A DNA stretch of 52,399 nucleotides from positions 1 to 52,399 of the forward strand of contig JADLBD010000222.1 of assembly GCA_020847975.1 (NCBI GenBank). The letters run 5' to 3'. Shown in pieces: positions 1 through 8,564 of the stretch. Each line of letters opens with the position of its first letter. The stretch's first letter is position 1. The notes under the pieces are model-generated. The model did no database searches. It saw only the letters and a list, made by a program, of their open reading frames with translations, and had not been told where the DNA came from. A program made the translations under genes and the position numbers. This DNA comes from Bryobacterales bacterium. Lineage in GTDB: Bacteria > Acidobacteriota > Terriglobia > Bryobacterales > Bryobacteraceae.

Positions 1-113
1 CGGGCGGCAAAGTAGTCGAGAAACTTTTGTCTGATTTCGTGACCGGTCACAACGCTATTTTCCCATACCGGCCCCAACCGCCGATCTTCCGCAGTATAGT
101 GTCAGAAAGGACT

Positions 114-1232
114 ATGCCCATGCCCTGCACTCGACGTCAAATGCTCAAGGCGGCCGCGGCCGCTCCGTTTCTGCGGGAACTCGCGTTCGGCGCACAGACG
201 GTTTCCAAGGCCTCGCCCAGTAAACTCGGTATCCCGGGGCTGTTTCCCGGCAAGGTGATCGGCGTCGAAGATCAGCGCTCCATTGTCTCCGGCAAATACA
301 ACGCCGAAGCCGTGGACGCGATGATGCGCCGCGGGATGAAGGAACTCACCGGCGCTGACGATTGGACCGCCGCGTGGAAGCTGTTCTTCCAGAAGGGCGA
401 CGTTGTCGGCATCAAGGTGAATCCCGTCGGCCAACCCCTTGTCATCAGCGCGCCCGAAGTGATGCATGTCATCCTCGACGGCCTTGCCGCCGCGGGCATT
501 CCCAACAAGGACATCATCGTCTACGACCGCTACCAGGATCAATTCTTCGGCGGCGGCTTCGACAAATGGCTTCCCGAAGGCGTGCGCACTTCCTATGCCG
601 CGAAACATAACGACGGCATCCAGTTGGACATCAGCGGCTACGACCGCGATCACTACGTCGAAATGGCGCTCACCAACCCCGGCTACGCCAACGACGAGCG
701 GGCGCGTAAGTCCTTCGCGTCCAATTTCATCACCAGACAGGTGAATAAAGTGGTCAATCTGTGCGTCCTCAAAGACCACCAGTCCGCCGGCATCACGCTC
801 GCATTGAAAAACCTCTCGCACGGCATGGTGAACAACGTGAGCCGGTCCCACTCCACTGTTTCGCAAAACGCCTGCAACGCTTTCATACCCGCCATCGTCC
901 AGATGCCCGTCATTCGCAACAAGGTGGTGTTGAACATCCTCGACGGCGTCAAAGGCGTCTACCACGGGGGACCCGGAGCCAGGCCGGAGTTTGTCTGGGA
1001 ACACCACACCATGTATTTCGCCACCGATCCCGTGGCCATGGACCACGTCGGCTGGACGAAGATCGACGAAAAGCGGCTGGCCGTGGGGAAAAAGAAGCTG
1101 GTGGAAGATACTCCCGATCAGTTCAGCACATACATCCACCGCCAGCCCGAACATGTCGAGATCGCCGGCGCTCTCGGACTCGGCGTCTGGGAGTGGAACA
1201 AGATCCAATACCAGCAGATCAAGCTCGGTTAA
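114..1232 (+). CDS. Tat-exported DUF362 domain protein
   Basis: The protein has 372 residues. I start it at 114 because AGAAAGG lies a few bases upstream and because the protein then opens with a twin-arginine signal (TRRQMLK followed by an alanine run), which an upstream start would bury. The body matches the DUF362 family: a GDVVGIKVN segment, a stretch about ordering 'isapevmhvildgl', and a later segment about losing or keeping a document-like 'KVVNLCVLKDHQ'. DUF362 proteins are often found with Fe-S proteins, but I see no ferredoxin-type cysteine clusters here, so an iron-sulfur role is not supported. Location is probably periplasmic. The next gene follows about 100 bases later on the same strand, but the two need not be co-transcribed. 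Biochemical function is unknown. Confidence 0.8.
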   Translation: MPMPCTRRQMLKAAAAAPFLRELAFGAQTVSKASPSKLGIPGLFPGKVIGVEDQRSIVSGKYNAEAVDAMMRRGMKELTGADDWTAAWKLFFQKGDVVGIKVNPVGQPLVISAPEVMHVILDGLAAAGIPNKDIIVYDRYQDQFFGGGFDKWLPEGVRTSYAAKHNDGIQLDISGYDRDHYVEMALTNPGYANDERARKSFASNFITRQVNKVVNLCVLKDHQSAGITLALKNLSHGMVNNVSRSHSTVSQNACNAFIPAIVQMPVIRNKVVLNILDGVKGVYHGGPGARPEFVWEHHTMYFATDPVAMDHVGWTKIDEKRLAVGKKKLVEDTPDQFSTYIHRQPEHVEIAGALGLGVWEWNKIQYQQIKLG

Positions 1233-1337
1233 TCCGAAACACTCCGAAAGACTCGTCACTTCATGATCCTGTCCTGACGCGGACATCGCGTTCCCAGTAG
1301 GGCGATGTGCGCCCACAAACGAATCATGAAGGAATGC

Positions 1338-2264
1338 ATGTTCAGAACTTTGTTCGGAATCACTTTTTTCGCCGCGATTGCGGCAGGCGGCAGTTTTTTC
1401 CCTCTTCAGCAGGGGAACACCTGGATATATCGCGAGGCTGGAACCGGCCAGTCCTTCACCGTCACCGTCGGTACGCCGGTGCTCATGAACGGACGCGTCT
1501 ACCACACCATCCGCGGCTACACGTCCGCCCGTCTGCTGGCGCGAGTGGATGAGCAGAACAATCTCGTCCGTGTGAACGAAGAAACGGGCGCGGAGCAGGT
1601 CATCACCTCGTTCACCCCCTTCGAAGGTGGCTGGTGGCAGGCTCCTTCTCGTGAATGCGACCAGGAGGGGCAGACGCTCGCGCAGCGGGGCGTATTCGAC
1701 GGGGCTGCCGGTCCGTTCGAGGATGTGTTGCAGATCCGCTACCGAACTTTCTCCTGCGCCGACGCCGGAGCGGAATCGGAGCAGTATGCCGAAAACATCG
1801 GCATGGTGCGCAGGATCAGCCAGTCCTTCGCCGGGCCGAAACGATTCGACCTCGTCTACGCTCGCGTCGGGCAGGTACAGATCAACGCCGCGCCCAATGC
1901 CCAGTTCTCTGTCTCCGTACAGATGACGCGGAACTCGCCCGCCCTCGAAGCAACTCTGCGCCTGCGCGCGAACTCCCCGCTGCCCGTGAAGCTGACGTTC
2001 CCCTCCAGCCAGGAATACGAAGTCCTCCTGCGCGACGAAACGGGAAAGGTGATCTGGAGATGGTCAGATGGGCAGATGTTCGCCCAGGCCTTCCATGAAA
2101 AACAGGCCGCCGTCGAGTGGACCATCCCGGTGTCGATTCCGCGGCCCGCGGGCGACCCGCAACCGGGCAACTACACCCTCCAGGCCTGGCTCACCACCAC
2201 CGATGCGAACCCCCAATTTGCGGCCACTGTCCCGTTGACAATCACGCCTAACGCGCAGCCGTAA
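1338..2264 (+). CDS. exported protein with C-terminal BsuPI-like domain
   Basis: The start at 1338 is chosen for AAGGA just upstream and for the signal peptide it gives (MFRTLFGITFFAAIAAGG). The protein has 308 residues. The N-terminal half, from FFPLQQGNTWIY, resembles domains found in acidobacterial exported proteins that begin 'pl..Gn.W.Y'. The C-terminal part, from about residue 200, has the hallmarks of the BsuPI intracellular proteinase inhibitor fold: 'lpvkltFpssqeYevllrdetGkviWrWSdGqmFaqaf' and a closing 'GnYtlqAwLtt'. In this family the domain is usually part of a larger exported protein and inhibition is rarely shown, so I call only the domain. It is convergent with the 6-phosphogluconate dehydrogenase gene, 77 bases away. 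Confidence 0.75.
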   Translation: MFRTLFGITFFAAIAAGGSFFPLQQGNTWIYREAGTGQSFTVTVGTPVLMNGRVYHTIRGYTSARLLARVDEQNNLVRVNEETGAEQVITSFTPFEGGWWQAPSRECDQEGQTLAQRGVFDGAAGPFEDVLQIRYRTFSCADAGAESEQYAENIGMVRRISQSFAGPKRFDLVYARVGQVQINAAPNAQFSVSVQMTRNSPALEATLRLRANSPLPVKLTFPSSQEYEVLLRDETGKVIWRWSDGQMFAQAFHEKQAAVEWTIPVSIPRPAGDPQPGNYTLQAWLTTTDANPQFAATVPLTITPNAQP

Positions 2265-2341
2265 ACGATCCCACCAAGCGGACTGCCAGTCCCTCCATCT
2301 CTCCCGGAGTGATTGCCGGTCCGCCCACACCGACTCCTGAC

Positions 2342-3844
2342 TCACACCTCGATCTGCGGACGCGAAGGCTCCGGCCAGTCGAGGTGGAAGAACTTCCCGC
2401 GCGGCTGATCCACGCGCTCGTAGGTGTGCGCTCCGAAGTAGTCCCGCTGCGATTGCAGCAGGCTCGCCGGCAGCCTCCCGGAACGATACCCGTCATAGTA
2501 CGCCAGCGCCGAATAGAACGTCGGCGCGGCCACTCCGTTCGCTGCCGCCTGCCCGATCACCATGCGCCAGTTGCTCTGGCAGCGGTCGATCTCGCTCTTG
2601 AAATAGGGATCGAGCAGCAAATTCGCCAGATCGTGGTTGCGTTCGTAGGCTTCCGTAATCTTTTGCAGGAAGCGCGCACGGATAATGCAGCCGCCGCGGA
2701 AAATCTTCGCAATCTCCCCAAATGGCAGCTTCCAGTTGTACTCTGCCTGCGCCGTGCGCATCAGTTGAAAGCCCTGCGCGTAAGCGCAAATCTTCGAACA
2801 GTACAGCGCGTCATGAATCGCCTGCACGAACGCTTTCCTGTCCCCCGAAAAGCTCGGAGCCGGTCCGCCGAGCAGTTTCGATGCCGCTACGCGTTCCTCC
2901 TTCACCGCGCTCAGATAACGGGCAAACACCGCCTCCGCCACGGTAGGCGCGGGCGTCCCCATGTCGAGAGCGCTCACCGAAGTCCACTTCCCCGTGCCCT
3001 TCTGCCCGGCGGTATCGAGCACCACATCCACAAACGGCCTTCCCGTTGCGGGGTCCTTCTGCTGAAGGATATCCGCCGTGATCTCGATGAGGAAGCTGTC
3101 GAGCACGCCGCGGTTCCATTCCGCGAACACCTCGCTCGCCTCCGCCGGCGTCATCCCCAGCACCCCGCTCATCAGCGCGTAGGCCTCGCAGATCATCTGC
3201 ATGTCGCCGTACTCGATGCCGTTATGAACCATCTTCACGTAGTGGCCCGCGCCATCCGGACCGATGTGTGTCGTGCACGGCACTCCGCCCACCACCGGCT
3301 TGCCGGGCTTCGCTCCTTCGAGCGGCTTGCCGGTGACCGCGTCCACCTTCGCCGCAATGGCCTTCCAGATGGGCTCGATCTCCTTCCACGCCGCTTCGTC
3401 TCCACCCGGCATCAGAGACGGGCCGAATCGCGCCCCCTCTTCCCCTCCCGATACCCCGGACCCGACAAAGCGCAGCCCCTTCGCCTTCAGCGCCCGCTCG
3501 CGCCGGATGGTGTCCATCCAGTGCGCGTTGCCTCCATCGATCACAATATCGCCCGCTTCGAGCAGCGGCGCCAGGCTGTCGATCACGGCATCGGTGGGCC
3601 CGCCCGCTTTCACCAGAATGACGATCTTCCGCGGACGCTTGATCGAGGCGACAAGGCTTTCCAGGGTTTTTTCGCCGTTCAACCCGCCGGGCGTTTCCGG
3701 ATTTTCAGCGATGAATTTCTCCATCGTCTCCGTCGTGCGGTTATAAACGCTGATCCGGAAACCATGGTCGGCTATATTCAAGGCGAGATTCTGGCCCATC
3801 ACGGCAAGACCGATGAGACCTATATCGGAAAGTTGTTGAGACAT
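2342..3844 (-). CDS. gnd: 6-phosphogluconate dehydrogenase, decarboxylating
   Basis: This enzyme converts 6-phosphogluconate to ribulose 5-phosphate, CO2 and NADPH in the oxidative pentose phosphate pathway, in the cytoplasm. The 500-residue product is full length. It has the N-terminal nucleotide-binding motif GLAVMG at residues 12-17, the VSGGEEGA substrate loop near 132, and the catalytic segment GHYVKMVHNGIEYG with Lys204 and Asn208. The C-terminal tail contains the family's 'QRDYFGAHTYERVD' signature. An upstream TTG at 3859 is in frame, but the ATG at 3844 gives the usual N-terminus. It is transcribed alone, convergent to the gene before it and separated by about 50 bases from the lipoprotein gene upstream. 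I see no glucose-6-phosphate dehydrogenase gene in the window. Confidence 0.96.
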   Translation of the reverse strand: MSQQLSDIGLIGLAVMGQNLALNIADHGFRISVYNRTTETMEKFIAENPETPGGLNGEKTLESLVASIKRPRKIVILVKAGGPTDAVIDSLAPLLEAGDIVIDGGNAHWMDTIRRERALKAKGLRFVGSGVSGGEEGARFGPSLMPGGDEAAWKEIEPIWKAIAAKVDAVTGKPLEGAKPGKPVVGGVPCTTHIGPDGAGHYVKMVHNGIEYGDMQMICEAYALMSGVLGMTPAEASEVFAEWNRGVLDSFLIEITADILQQKDPATGRPFVDVVLDTAGQKGTGKWTSVSALDMGTPAPTVAEAVFARYLSAVKEERVAASKLLGGPAPSFSGDRKAFVQAIHDALYCSKICAYAQGFQLMRTAQAEYNWKLPFGEIAKIFRGGCIIRARFLQKITEAYERNHDLANLLLDPYFKSEIDRCQSNWRMVIGQAAANGVAAPTFYSALAYYDGYRSGRLPASLLQSQRDYFGAHTYERVDQPRGKFFHLDWPEPSRPQIEV

Positions 3845-3897
3845 AATGATAGAACCCAAATAAGCATTTTATCGGTTGCCGCGATTGCTTGCTCGCC

Positions 3898-4614
3898 TCA
3901 GTTGGCCACGCTGAGCTTGATCTCCCCCACACCGCCCCGCACATCCATGTGAATCGCGGGCTTGCCCTCTTCGTAGGCGCTGTTGTAGTAGCGCCCGTCC
4001 CGCTTGTCGAGTCCCCTGGCATTGATGCTCCCGATGCCGCCCCTTGCGTCAACCACCGCCCCGAAATCTTTCGGCAGAATAATCCGCGCCTCCCCCACCC
4101 CGCCGTGCACTTGCATGTTGACGTCCTTCGCGTATTTCCCCGCGGCGTTCAATTCCAACTCGCCCACCCCCATGTGCACTTCGAGCGACCGCAGCGGCAC
4201 TGAGGACACATCCAGATCCGTCTTCCCGGCTCCCAGATGCGCCGTGAGGTCCACCGGAACCTTCGAACCCAGACGCAGATTCCATTCGTTCGTCATCTTC
4301 CCGCCAACCGCGGTCTTCTTGCGGGACTCGACGGTAAGCCGACCGCGGAAGCCGGTGACGTCGTACCGCACCACGGGCCTGCCCACCGCCTCCGAATACC
4401 GGAACGTGGCATCCAGCAGCTTCGATCCCCCGCCTTCCAGCCGCAACTCTCCCGCTCCCATCCGGATATCCACGGACACATTTTCCGCGGTGCCGGCTTC
4501 CACTGACTCCCGCGCGGTATGCACCGGCCCCGGATCGGATTCAATGACAAGGCACCCCGTGGTTGCCAGCAGAACTGGCAGCATCGCGAAGCCAATAGCG
4601 GCGGTGCGGTTCAT
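3898..4614 (-). CDS. toast-rack/LiaF-like repeat lipoprotein
   Basis: The product has 238 residues with a hydrophobic N-terminus ending in LLATTGC, a slightly atypical lipobox (Thr at -3), so a lipoprotein is likely. The rest is a repetitive beta structure: 'dirmGaGeLrLeg', 'LtahLGaGktDldv', 'levhMGvGelelna', 'mqvhGGvGearIilP', 'arGGiGsina' and 'dvrGGvGeiklsv'. This spacing of G-x-G-E/G-x-G-x-I units is typical of DUF2154/toast_rack and LiaF-like domains. Such domains occur in envelope-stress sensors and adhesin-like proteins; the exact role here is unknown. The gene could be co-transcribed with gnd, which begins about 50 bases downstream. Confidence 0.7.
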   Translation of the reverse strand: MNRTAAIGFAMLPVLLATTGCLVIESDPGPVHTARESVEAGTAENVSVDIRMGAGELRLEGGGSKLLDATFRYSEAVGRPVVRYDVTGFRGRLTVESRKKTAVGGKMTNEWNLRLGSKVPVDLTAHLGAGKTDLDVSSVPLRSLEVHMGVGELELNAAGKYAKDVNMQVHGGVGEARIILPKDFGAVVDARGGIGSINARGLDKRDGRYYNSAYEEGKPAIHMDVRGGVGEIKLSVAN

Positions 4615-4684
4615 GATGACCTCTTTCCCTTGATTCTAGTGACTATTACGCACAGGCGTGAGCGGAAGTTCATCGGAGTATGTT

Positions 4685-4980
4685 ATTGAGGCTCCAATCC
4701 AGGTGCGGGACGCCCTCCCCGTCGAGCACCGCCGGCTGCCGCGGAATCCGCCACGCCTGTTGGTCACGGCTCGCACGCGGCGCTCATACACGAGGTTCGG
4801 GCTCACAGGACCGCCATTGCATGCCCCAGCGCAAGCGTCACGTTTCCGCCGGACTTGTCCCAGCAGGCCCCTGACCAGCAACCCGGCGTTCTCTATCGCG
4901 CGGCTTCGTGCGTACGGAAAGAGGTACATCCGCTTCAGGCCGGAAGGGGATCCGCGCGTAAAGAGGTGCGACAAACGGCC
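4685..4980. pseudogene. degenerate, internally inverted remnant of the lytic transglycosylase gene
   Basis: Two pieces of the intact gene at 6788-7960 are recognisable. From about 4690 to 4885 the plus strand aligns with plus-strand 6800-7000, so the minus strand still reads GACNGGPVSPNLVYERRVRAV, matching GAYNGGPGNPNLVYERGVRAV of the intact protein, but with frameshifts. From about 4904 to 4975 the plus strand itself reads LRAYGKRYIRFRPEGDPRV, matching LHAYLERYIRFKSATDPRV (residues 169-187 of the intact protein), which is encoded on the minus strand. The two blocks are therefore in opposite orientation, and the gene is broken by rearrangement as well as point change. No functional product is expected. 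Apart from this remnant I see no gene between 4615 and 5194. Confidence 0.75.
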
Positions 4981-5034
4981 CCCCCGCGGCGTAGAATTCT
5001 GACTCACCTACCCTCATGTGAAGTTGTCCTAGAA

Positions 5035-5059
5035 CCGGAAATATCCGGGGACACTCACC
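5035..5059. repeat. short palindrome with GGGGACACTCACC motif
   Basis: CCGG-AAATAT-CCGG (5035-5048) is a small inverted repeat, and it runs directly into GGGGACACTCACC. Sequences of the form GGGGACA-(G/C)TCACC are, as I recall, common at ends of REP-like elements associated with Y1 (RAYT-type) transposases. No transposase gene is present here. The site lies between the broken transglycosylase remnant and the HipA-like gene, where an element boundary would be reasonable. This is a weak call. Confidence 0.25.
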
Positions 5060-5194
5060 CTATTCCTTCCTTGGACGCAGCCGTGAATCCGAAGAGAGGC
5101 ACTCAGAAGAAAACTCACTATGAATAGTAAGTAGCAACATGGCAGATGGTTAAGGGTTTGCGCCGGCAGGCCCAAGGAGAGGCAGGTCATAATC

Positions 5195-6121
5195 GTGTCA
5201 GAGCCAACTTCACGTGCCTCGACTCCTCCCGCTAGTGGGTATCGTGGTGATGGTGTTTCTTCAGAAAGGGGTCCGGTCAAGGCGGCCCGTTTGATCCGCC
5301 CCATGCGAGGCCGATCGCGTGCGCAATTGGTTCAAGCCGGTGATGGCAATTACTACGTAGTCAAGTCACCGGGAAATCCCCAAGGAACCGAGTCCCTCAT
5401 CAACGACATGATTGCGATGACGATTTTCAAATCGTTATCCATTGGCTGCCCCAGGGTCACAACTGTCGAAGTGGACGCGCCAATGTCAGGAGTCTATGAG
5501 TCCGTACCCCTCTACCTTGCGGCAGGAGTACACTTTGGCTCCGCGGTAGCTGTCGATCCAATCGAGCAAAGTATCTATGACTTCCTGCCCGCGCCCGTGC
5601 TCGCACGTGTATGGAATCTGGATTCCTTCACCGGGGCGCTGATCGCCGACAGGTGGATGGCCAATATCGATACTCCCCAGGCGGTTTTTCATTTCACCCA
5701 AACCAGCGGCCGAGATTCCGCCGGAATTCCCACTCGCATCCTGGTGGCACTGCACATCGACAGAGGAGAGATCCTAGGAAAAAAGTGGCGCTTCAAGGAA
5801 GCGCCTACAGCCGGAGTTTACATTGACCACGGCGTATACGTGCGGGTGCGGTCGTGGGCAGACATTGCTCCGTGGATTGGACAAATCGAGAAAATTGGCC
5901 CGGCGGCAATCAGCAAGGCGATCAAAGCAATTCCAGAAGCGTGGTTGAGAGAGGTTTCGCGTAATGCGTTGGATGCGGCGCTGGAGCAACTCGAACGGCG
6001 CATTCACATCATTCCGGACCTGATGCGCAGCCTCATAGCCTCGCCAAATTCTCCGTTCAGGCGGTGGCGAGAGACGGATCCGACAGCAATGACACCTTCA
6101 CAGTTGGACGATTCAACTTGA
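5195..6121 (+). CDS. HipA-like kinase family protein
   Basis: The product has 308 residues and starts at a GTG with AAGGAGA upstream (spacing about 14). The N-terminal half fits the HipA_2-type kinase-like domain: 'SraqLVqAgDGnyYVVKsPgNPqGteSLINDMia' with Lys57 in the ATP-lysine position, followed by 'IGCPrVttVEVda'. A later 'aDRWMANIDTPQavFhf' corresponds to the catalytic/metal-binding region, with D-x-x-x-x-N spacing. Classical HipA toxins phosphorylate glutamyl-tRNA synthetase, but this short subfamily is not known to do so, and no HipB-type DNA-binding partner is adjacent. The small unknown gene at 6239 follows on the same strand. Codon use is less GC-biased than in flanking genes, which suggests acquisition. 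Confidence 0.7.
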   Translation: MSEPTSRASTPPASGYRGDGVSSERGPVKAARLIRPMRGRSRAQLVQAGDGNYYVVKSPGNPQGTESLINDMIAMTIFKSLSIGCPRVTTVEVDAPMSGVYESVPLYLAAGVHFGSAVAVDPIEQSIYDFLPAPVLARVWNLDSFTGALIADRWMANIDTPQAVFHFTQTSGRDSAGIPTRILVALHIDRGEILGKKWRFKEAPTAGVYIDHGVYVRVRSWADIAPWIGQIEKIGPAAISKAIKAIPEAWLREVSRNALDAALEQLERRIHIIPDLMRSLIASPNSPFRRWRETDPTAMTPSQLDDST

Positions 6122-6238
6122 CAAGGCGTTGGGAGCGGTAAGGACGCTGTGAGAATGGTCTCCCGGGTTATGGGAACAAGCCGATGAGGTGCGGTTGTTG
6201 GTGCCACCTTTCAGCGGAGTCTATACTGGGAGGCGATC

Positions 6239-6583
6239 ATGACTGCGGAGAGGTACGTCCTGGAATTGCATTTGCCAAATCGGGCTCCACGCTGCGCGGG
6301 CGTTGTCCTTTGGGATGCCGGCAGCGATCGGGCAGTATTCGCCATGCGCCAGGACTGGGCAAAGGGCGCGGACCCCGCAGATTACGAGATCCTAACACAT
6401 TACGAAGAGATGTTTCGGCAGCACATTGCCCATCTTGGGGGGCGTTGTTTCGTTGAACAGTTATGCGTACAAGCCTCCCATGTGCTGAGGTTGCGCGAAC
6501 CGGAGAAGATTGAAATCTCAAACGCCGAAGACCTGGATAGCGAAGCGCAGATCCAGTTAGCTCTTCTGGAGATATGGCAGTGA
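6239..6583 (+). CDS. small protein of unknown function downstream of HipA-like kinase
   Basis: The product has 114 residues and is preceded by GGGAGG at about 6228-6233. I do not recognise the family. It is acidic toward the C-terminus (EKIEISNAEDLDSEAQIQLALLE), has no signal peptide or membrane segment, and contains a central 'RQDWAKGADPADYEILTHYEEMF' stretch that looks helical. HipA_2-type kinases in other genomes are often followed by a short DUF3037-type protein. The 'aGVVLWDAgsdRAVFAMR' segment is vaguely like the start of that domain ('vGVvlf...'), but the match is too weak to name. The 117-base gap after the kinase gene allows co-transcription. Confidence 0.6.
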   Translation: MTAERYVLELHLPNRAPRCAGVVLWDAGSDRAVFAMRQDWAKGADPADYEILTHYEEMFRQHIAHLGGRCFVEQLCVQASHVLRLREPEKIEISNAEDLDSEAQIQLALLEIWQ

Positions 6584-6787
6584 AACGCCGGCTGCCGCCT
6601 GGCTGCGCCATTTTACCCTGCAGTTTTCACGCTTCTAAATCTCAGTCTCGCTCGTCTCGCTCAGATCCAACCGTCAATTATGCGCCAAGCTCCTTAACTG
6701 TAAAGTGCGCAGCATGCCGGCCACACGGAGGTAGTGCGTTGAAGCCGCAAGAACTCTCGACAAAAGGCTCTCCAAAGAATGCTGAAG

Positions 6788-7960
6788 CTACTGAGAGAGA
6801 ATCCAATCCATGTGCAGGACGCTCTCCCCGTTGAGGACCGCCGCCTGTTCCAGAATCCGACGCGCCTGTTCGGCCACCGCCCGCACGCCGCGCTCATAGA
6901 CCAGGTTCGGGTTCCCCGGACCGCCATTGTACGCCCCCACCGCAAGCGTCACGTTGCCGTCGAACTTGTCCAGCAGTTCCCGGAACAGCAGCCCGGCGTA
7001 CGTGGTGAGCACCGCCGGATCCACTTCCTTCACGTCGAGCTTTTTCGGCGGCCGCAAGTGCTCGGGCAACAGGCTGTAATCCCGGTCATCCTTCAAGTAC
7101 AGCTTGTGCGCATGACGCAGAGTCTCGACGGTGATCTGCCATACCCCTTGCGATTCATTCAGCACCCGCACCCTCCCGCGCCGCCGCTCGAGGACGATAT
7201 CGTCCTTTGCCGGGCGCCGCTTCCACACGGAATGCCCCAGGTCCCCCCGAACGTTCATGTAGTTGTTCTCCATCGCCCCGATCCCGGCGAAAAAGTCGAT
7301 GGGCAGGGAATAGAAATCGGCTACGGTGATTATATCGGCGGCGAGCCGGGCCGCCCTCTCCTTCGTGAGAATTTTCGGCGCCGATTCCTCGCCGCTGCGT
7401 ACCCGCGGGTCCGTCGCCGACTTGAAGCGGATGTACCTCTCTAAGTAGGCATGAAGCCGCGCCGGTGGAATTTGCTCCAGCTTCTGCTTCGCCGGCAGAT
7501 GATAGGCGCCCACAAAGACCCGGCTTTGCTGCCGCCACTGCCGCACCCTCGACAGCGGAACCAGCCGCCACTCGAACCGCGGCGCCAGCCCGCCCGCTTG
7601 CGCTTCCGCGAGCGCGGCAATGCCCTCCAGGACATCCTCCGGCAGCCGCGCTCGAACCACGTACCGCCCACCGTCATACGTCAGCATCACTTCCATCTTC
7701 GCCGCGCGCGGCAGGTGCGCCATGTATTGGAACATCATGTAGCTGAACAATTCGTCGCGAAACACGGCCAGTTCGCTCACCAGCGCTCCTCCCGGATACA
7801 CCAGTTTCAACCCCTGGCCGCTGAATTCGCACACCGGAGCCATCGGGATTCGCCGCGCCGGCAGTGGGTCCACTCGCATGCTGTAATAGACCACGCCCCC
7901 AACCAGAAGCAGAATTCCCGCCGGAATCAGGACGGTGCTCGCGGGCGGACGTTTCCTCAT
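6788..7960 (-). CDS. membrane-anchored lytic transglycosylase (SLT domain)
   Basis: Lytic transglycosylases cleave the MurNAc-GlcNAc bond of peptidoglycan and leave 1,6-anhydro ends. The 390-residue product has an N-terminal membrane anchor (LIPAGILLLVGGVVYYSM, residues 11-28), a long periplasmic region, and a C-terminal SLT domain. The catalytic Glu is Glu231 in IGAMENNYMN. It is followed by a QGVWQIT motif and the AYNGGPGNPNLVYERGV motif near residue 345. These three blocks in this order are diagnostic. The gene stands alone on the minus strand, facing the HipA-like island. A broken, rearranged copy of parts of this gene lies at 4685-4980, with the island between the two. The 204 bases between 6583 and 6788 hold no gene that I can see. 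Confidence 0.88.
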   Translation of the reverse strand: MRKRPPASTVLIPAGILLLVGGVVYYSMRVDPLPARRIPMAPVCEFSGQGLKLVYPGGALVSELAVFRDELFSYMMFQYMAHLPRAAKMEVMLTYDGGRYVVRARLPEDVLEGIAALAEAQAGGLAPRFEWRLVPLSRVRQWRQQSRVFVGAYHLPAKQKLEQIPPARLHAYLERYIRFKSATDPRVRSGEESAPKILTKERAARLAADIITVADFYSLPIDFFAGIGAMENNYMNVRGDLGHSVWKRRPAKDDIVLERRRGRVRVLNESQGVWQITVETLRHAHKLYLKDDRDYSLLPEHLRPPKKLDVKEVDPAVLTTYAGLLFRELLDKFDGNVTLAVGAYNGGPGNPNLVYERGVRAVAEQARRILEQAAVLNGESVLHMDWILSQ

Positions 7961-7966
7961 GGCGAT

Positions 7967-7996
7967 AAGCAGGCGAAGCCAAAGCAGGCGAAGCCA
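7967..7996. repeat. tandem 15-bp repeat, two copies
   Basis: AAGCAGGCGAAGCCA occurs twice head to tail directly upstream of the transglycosylase start codon, in the divergent region before the anti-sigma factor gene. It may be simple slippage. No function can be assigned. Confidence 0.6.
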
Positions 7997-8073
7997 TCCC
8001 CGCTTGACTTTTCCAGCCGACCTATTTTATCGTGCAGATTCGACTTTGAGCATGGTCAAACTGCGGGGAGTTG

Positions 8074-8523
8074 ATGGACAATTTCGGCGCTGAGCATTCC
8101 GGCGCCGCCAGGCGTCTCGATGTAGTCTACGATTCCGACCTGCAAAGTGTGGATTCAGCCGAGACATCCGTGCTTGAAGTTGCCCAGAGAATAGGCTTTG
8201 AAGAAGACGATCTTCACAGGATCGGCATCGCACTGCGGGAAGCCATGGTCAACGCCGTGGTGCATGGCAACAAGTACAGCGCTCAGAAGAAGGTACGCCT
8301 GTCCGCCTGGGACGATGGAGGAGCATTGAAGGTGGTGATTACCGACGAAGGGAACGGCTTTGACCTCTCCCGCGTGCCCGATCCGCTGGCGGAAGAAAAC
8401 CTCCTCCGGGAATCCGGGCGCGGCATCCTGCTGATGCAGGCCTTTGTCGACGAATTCCAGGTGCGCCGTCTGAGCCCCGCCGGCACCGAAGTCACCATGG
8501 TAAAGTATATGGCTCCCAGGTAG
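8074..8523 (+). CDS. anti-sigma factor-type serine kinase/HATPase (RsbW-like)
   Basis: The product has 149 residues and matches the RsbW/SpoIIAB-like HATPase_c family, which bind ATP and hold a sigma factor or phosphorylate a STAS partner. The N box is ALREAMVNAVVHGNKY, with Glu and Asn in the metal/ATP positions. The G1 box is ITDEGNGFDLSRVPDP and the G2 box is ESGRGILLMQAFVDEF. A purine-rich GGGGAG lies just upstream; a TTG at 8071 is an alternative start directly before the ATG used here. The STAS-domain gene follows 41 bases downstream, so the two form the usual kinase/antagonist pair. No sigma factor gene is in the window. Confidence 0.88.
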   Translation: MDNFGAEHSGAARRLDVVYDSDLQSVDSAETSVLEVAQRIGFEEDDLHRIGIALREAMVNAVVHGNKYSAQKKVRLSAWDDGGALKVVITDEGNGFDLSRVPDPLAEENLLRESGRGILLMQAFVDEFQVRRLSPAGTEVTMVKYMAPR

Positions 8524-8564
8524 AGAGCCGGTTTCCGGACGATTTCTTAGGAGGATCGAAGACT

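Noticed and set aside
102..1505. Long open frame (467 codons) on the minus strand
   Set aside because: It is antisense to the DUF362 gene, has low-complexity valine/aspartate-rich translation and no family features; a product of high GC content.
3845..3859. TTG start of 6-phosphogluconate dehydrogenase
   Set aside because: The ATG at 3844 gives the standard N-terminus, and no ribosome binding site favours the TTG.
2309..3952. Long open frame (547 codons) on the plus strand
   Set aside because: It lies antisense to 6-phosphogluconate dehydrogenase and is Arg/His/Pro-rich, as expected for a shadow frame.
7967..7996. Tandem 15-bp repeat as a CRISPR-like array
   Set aside because: There are only two contiguous copies without spacers.
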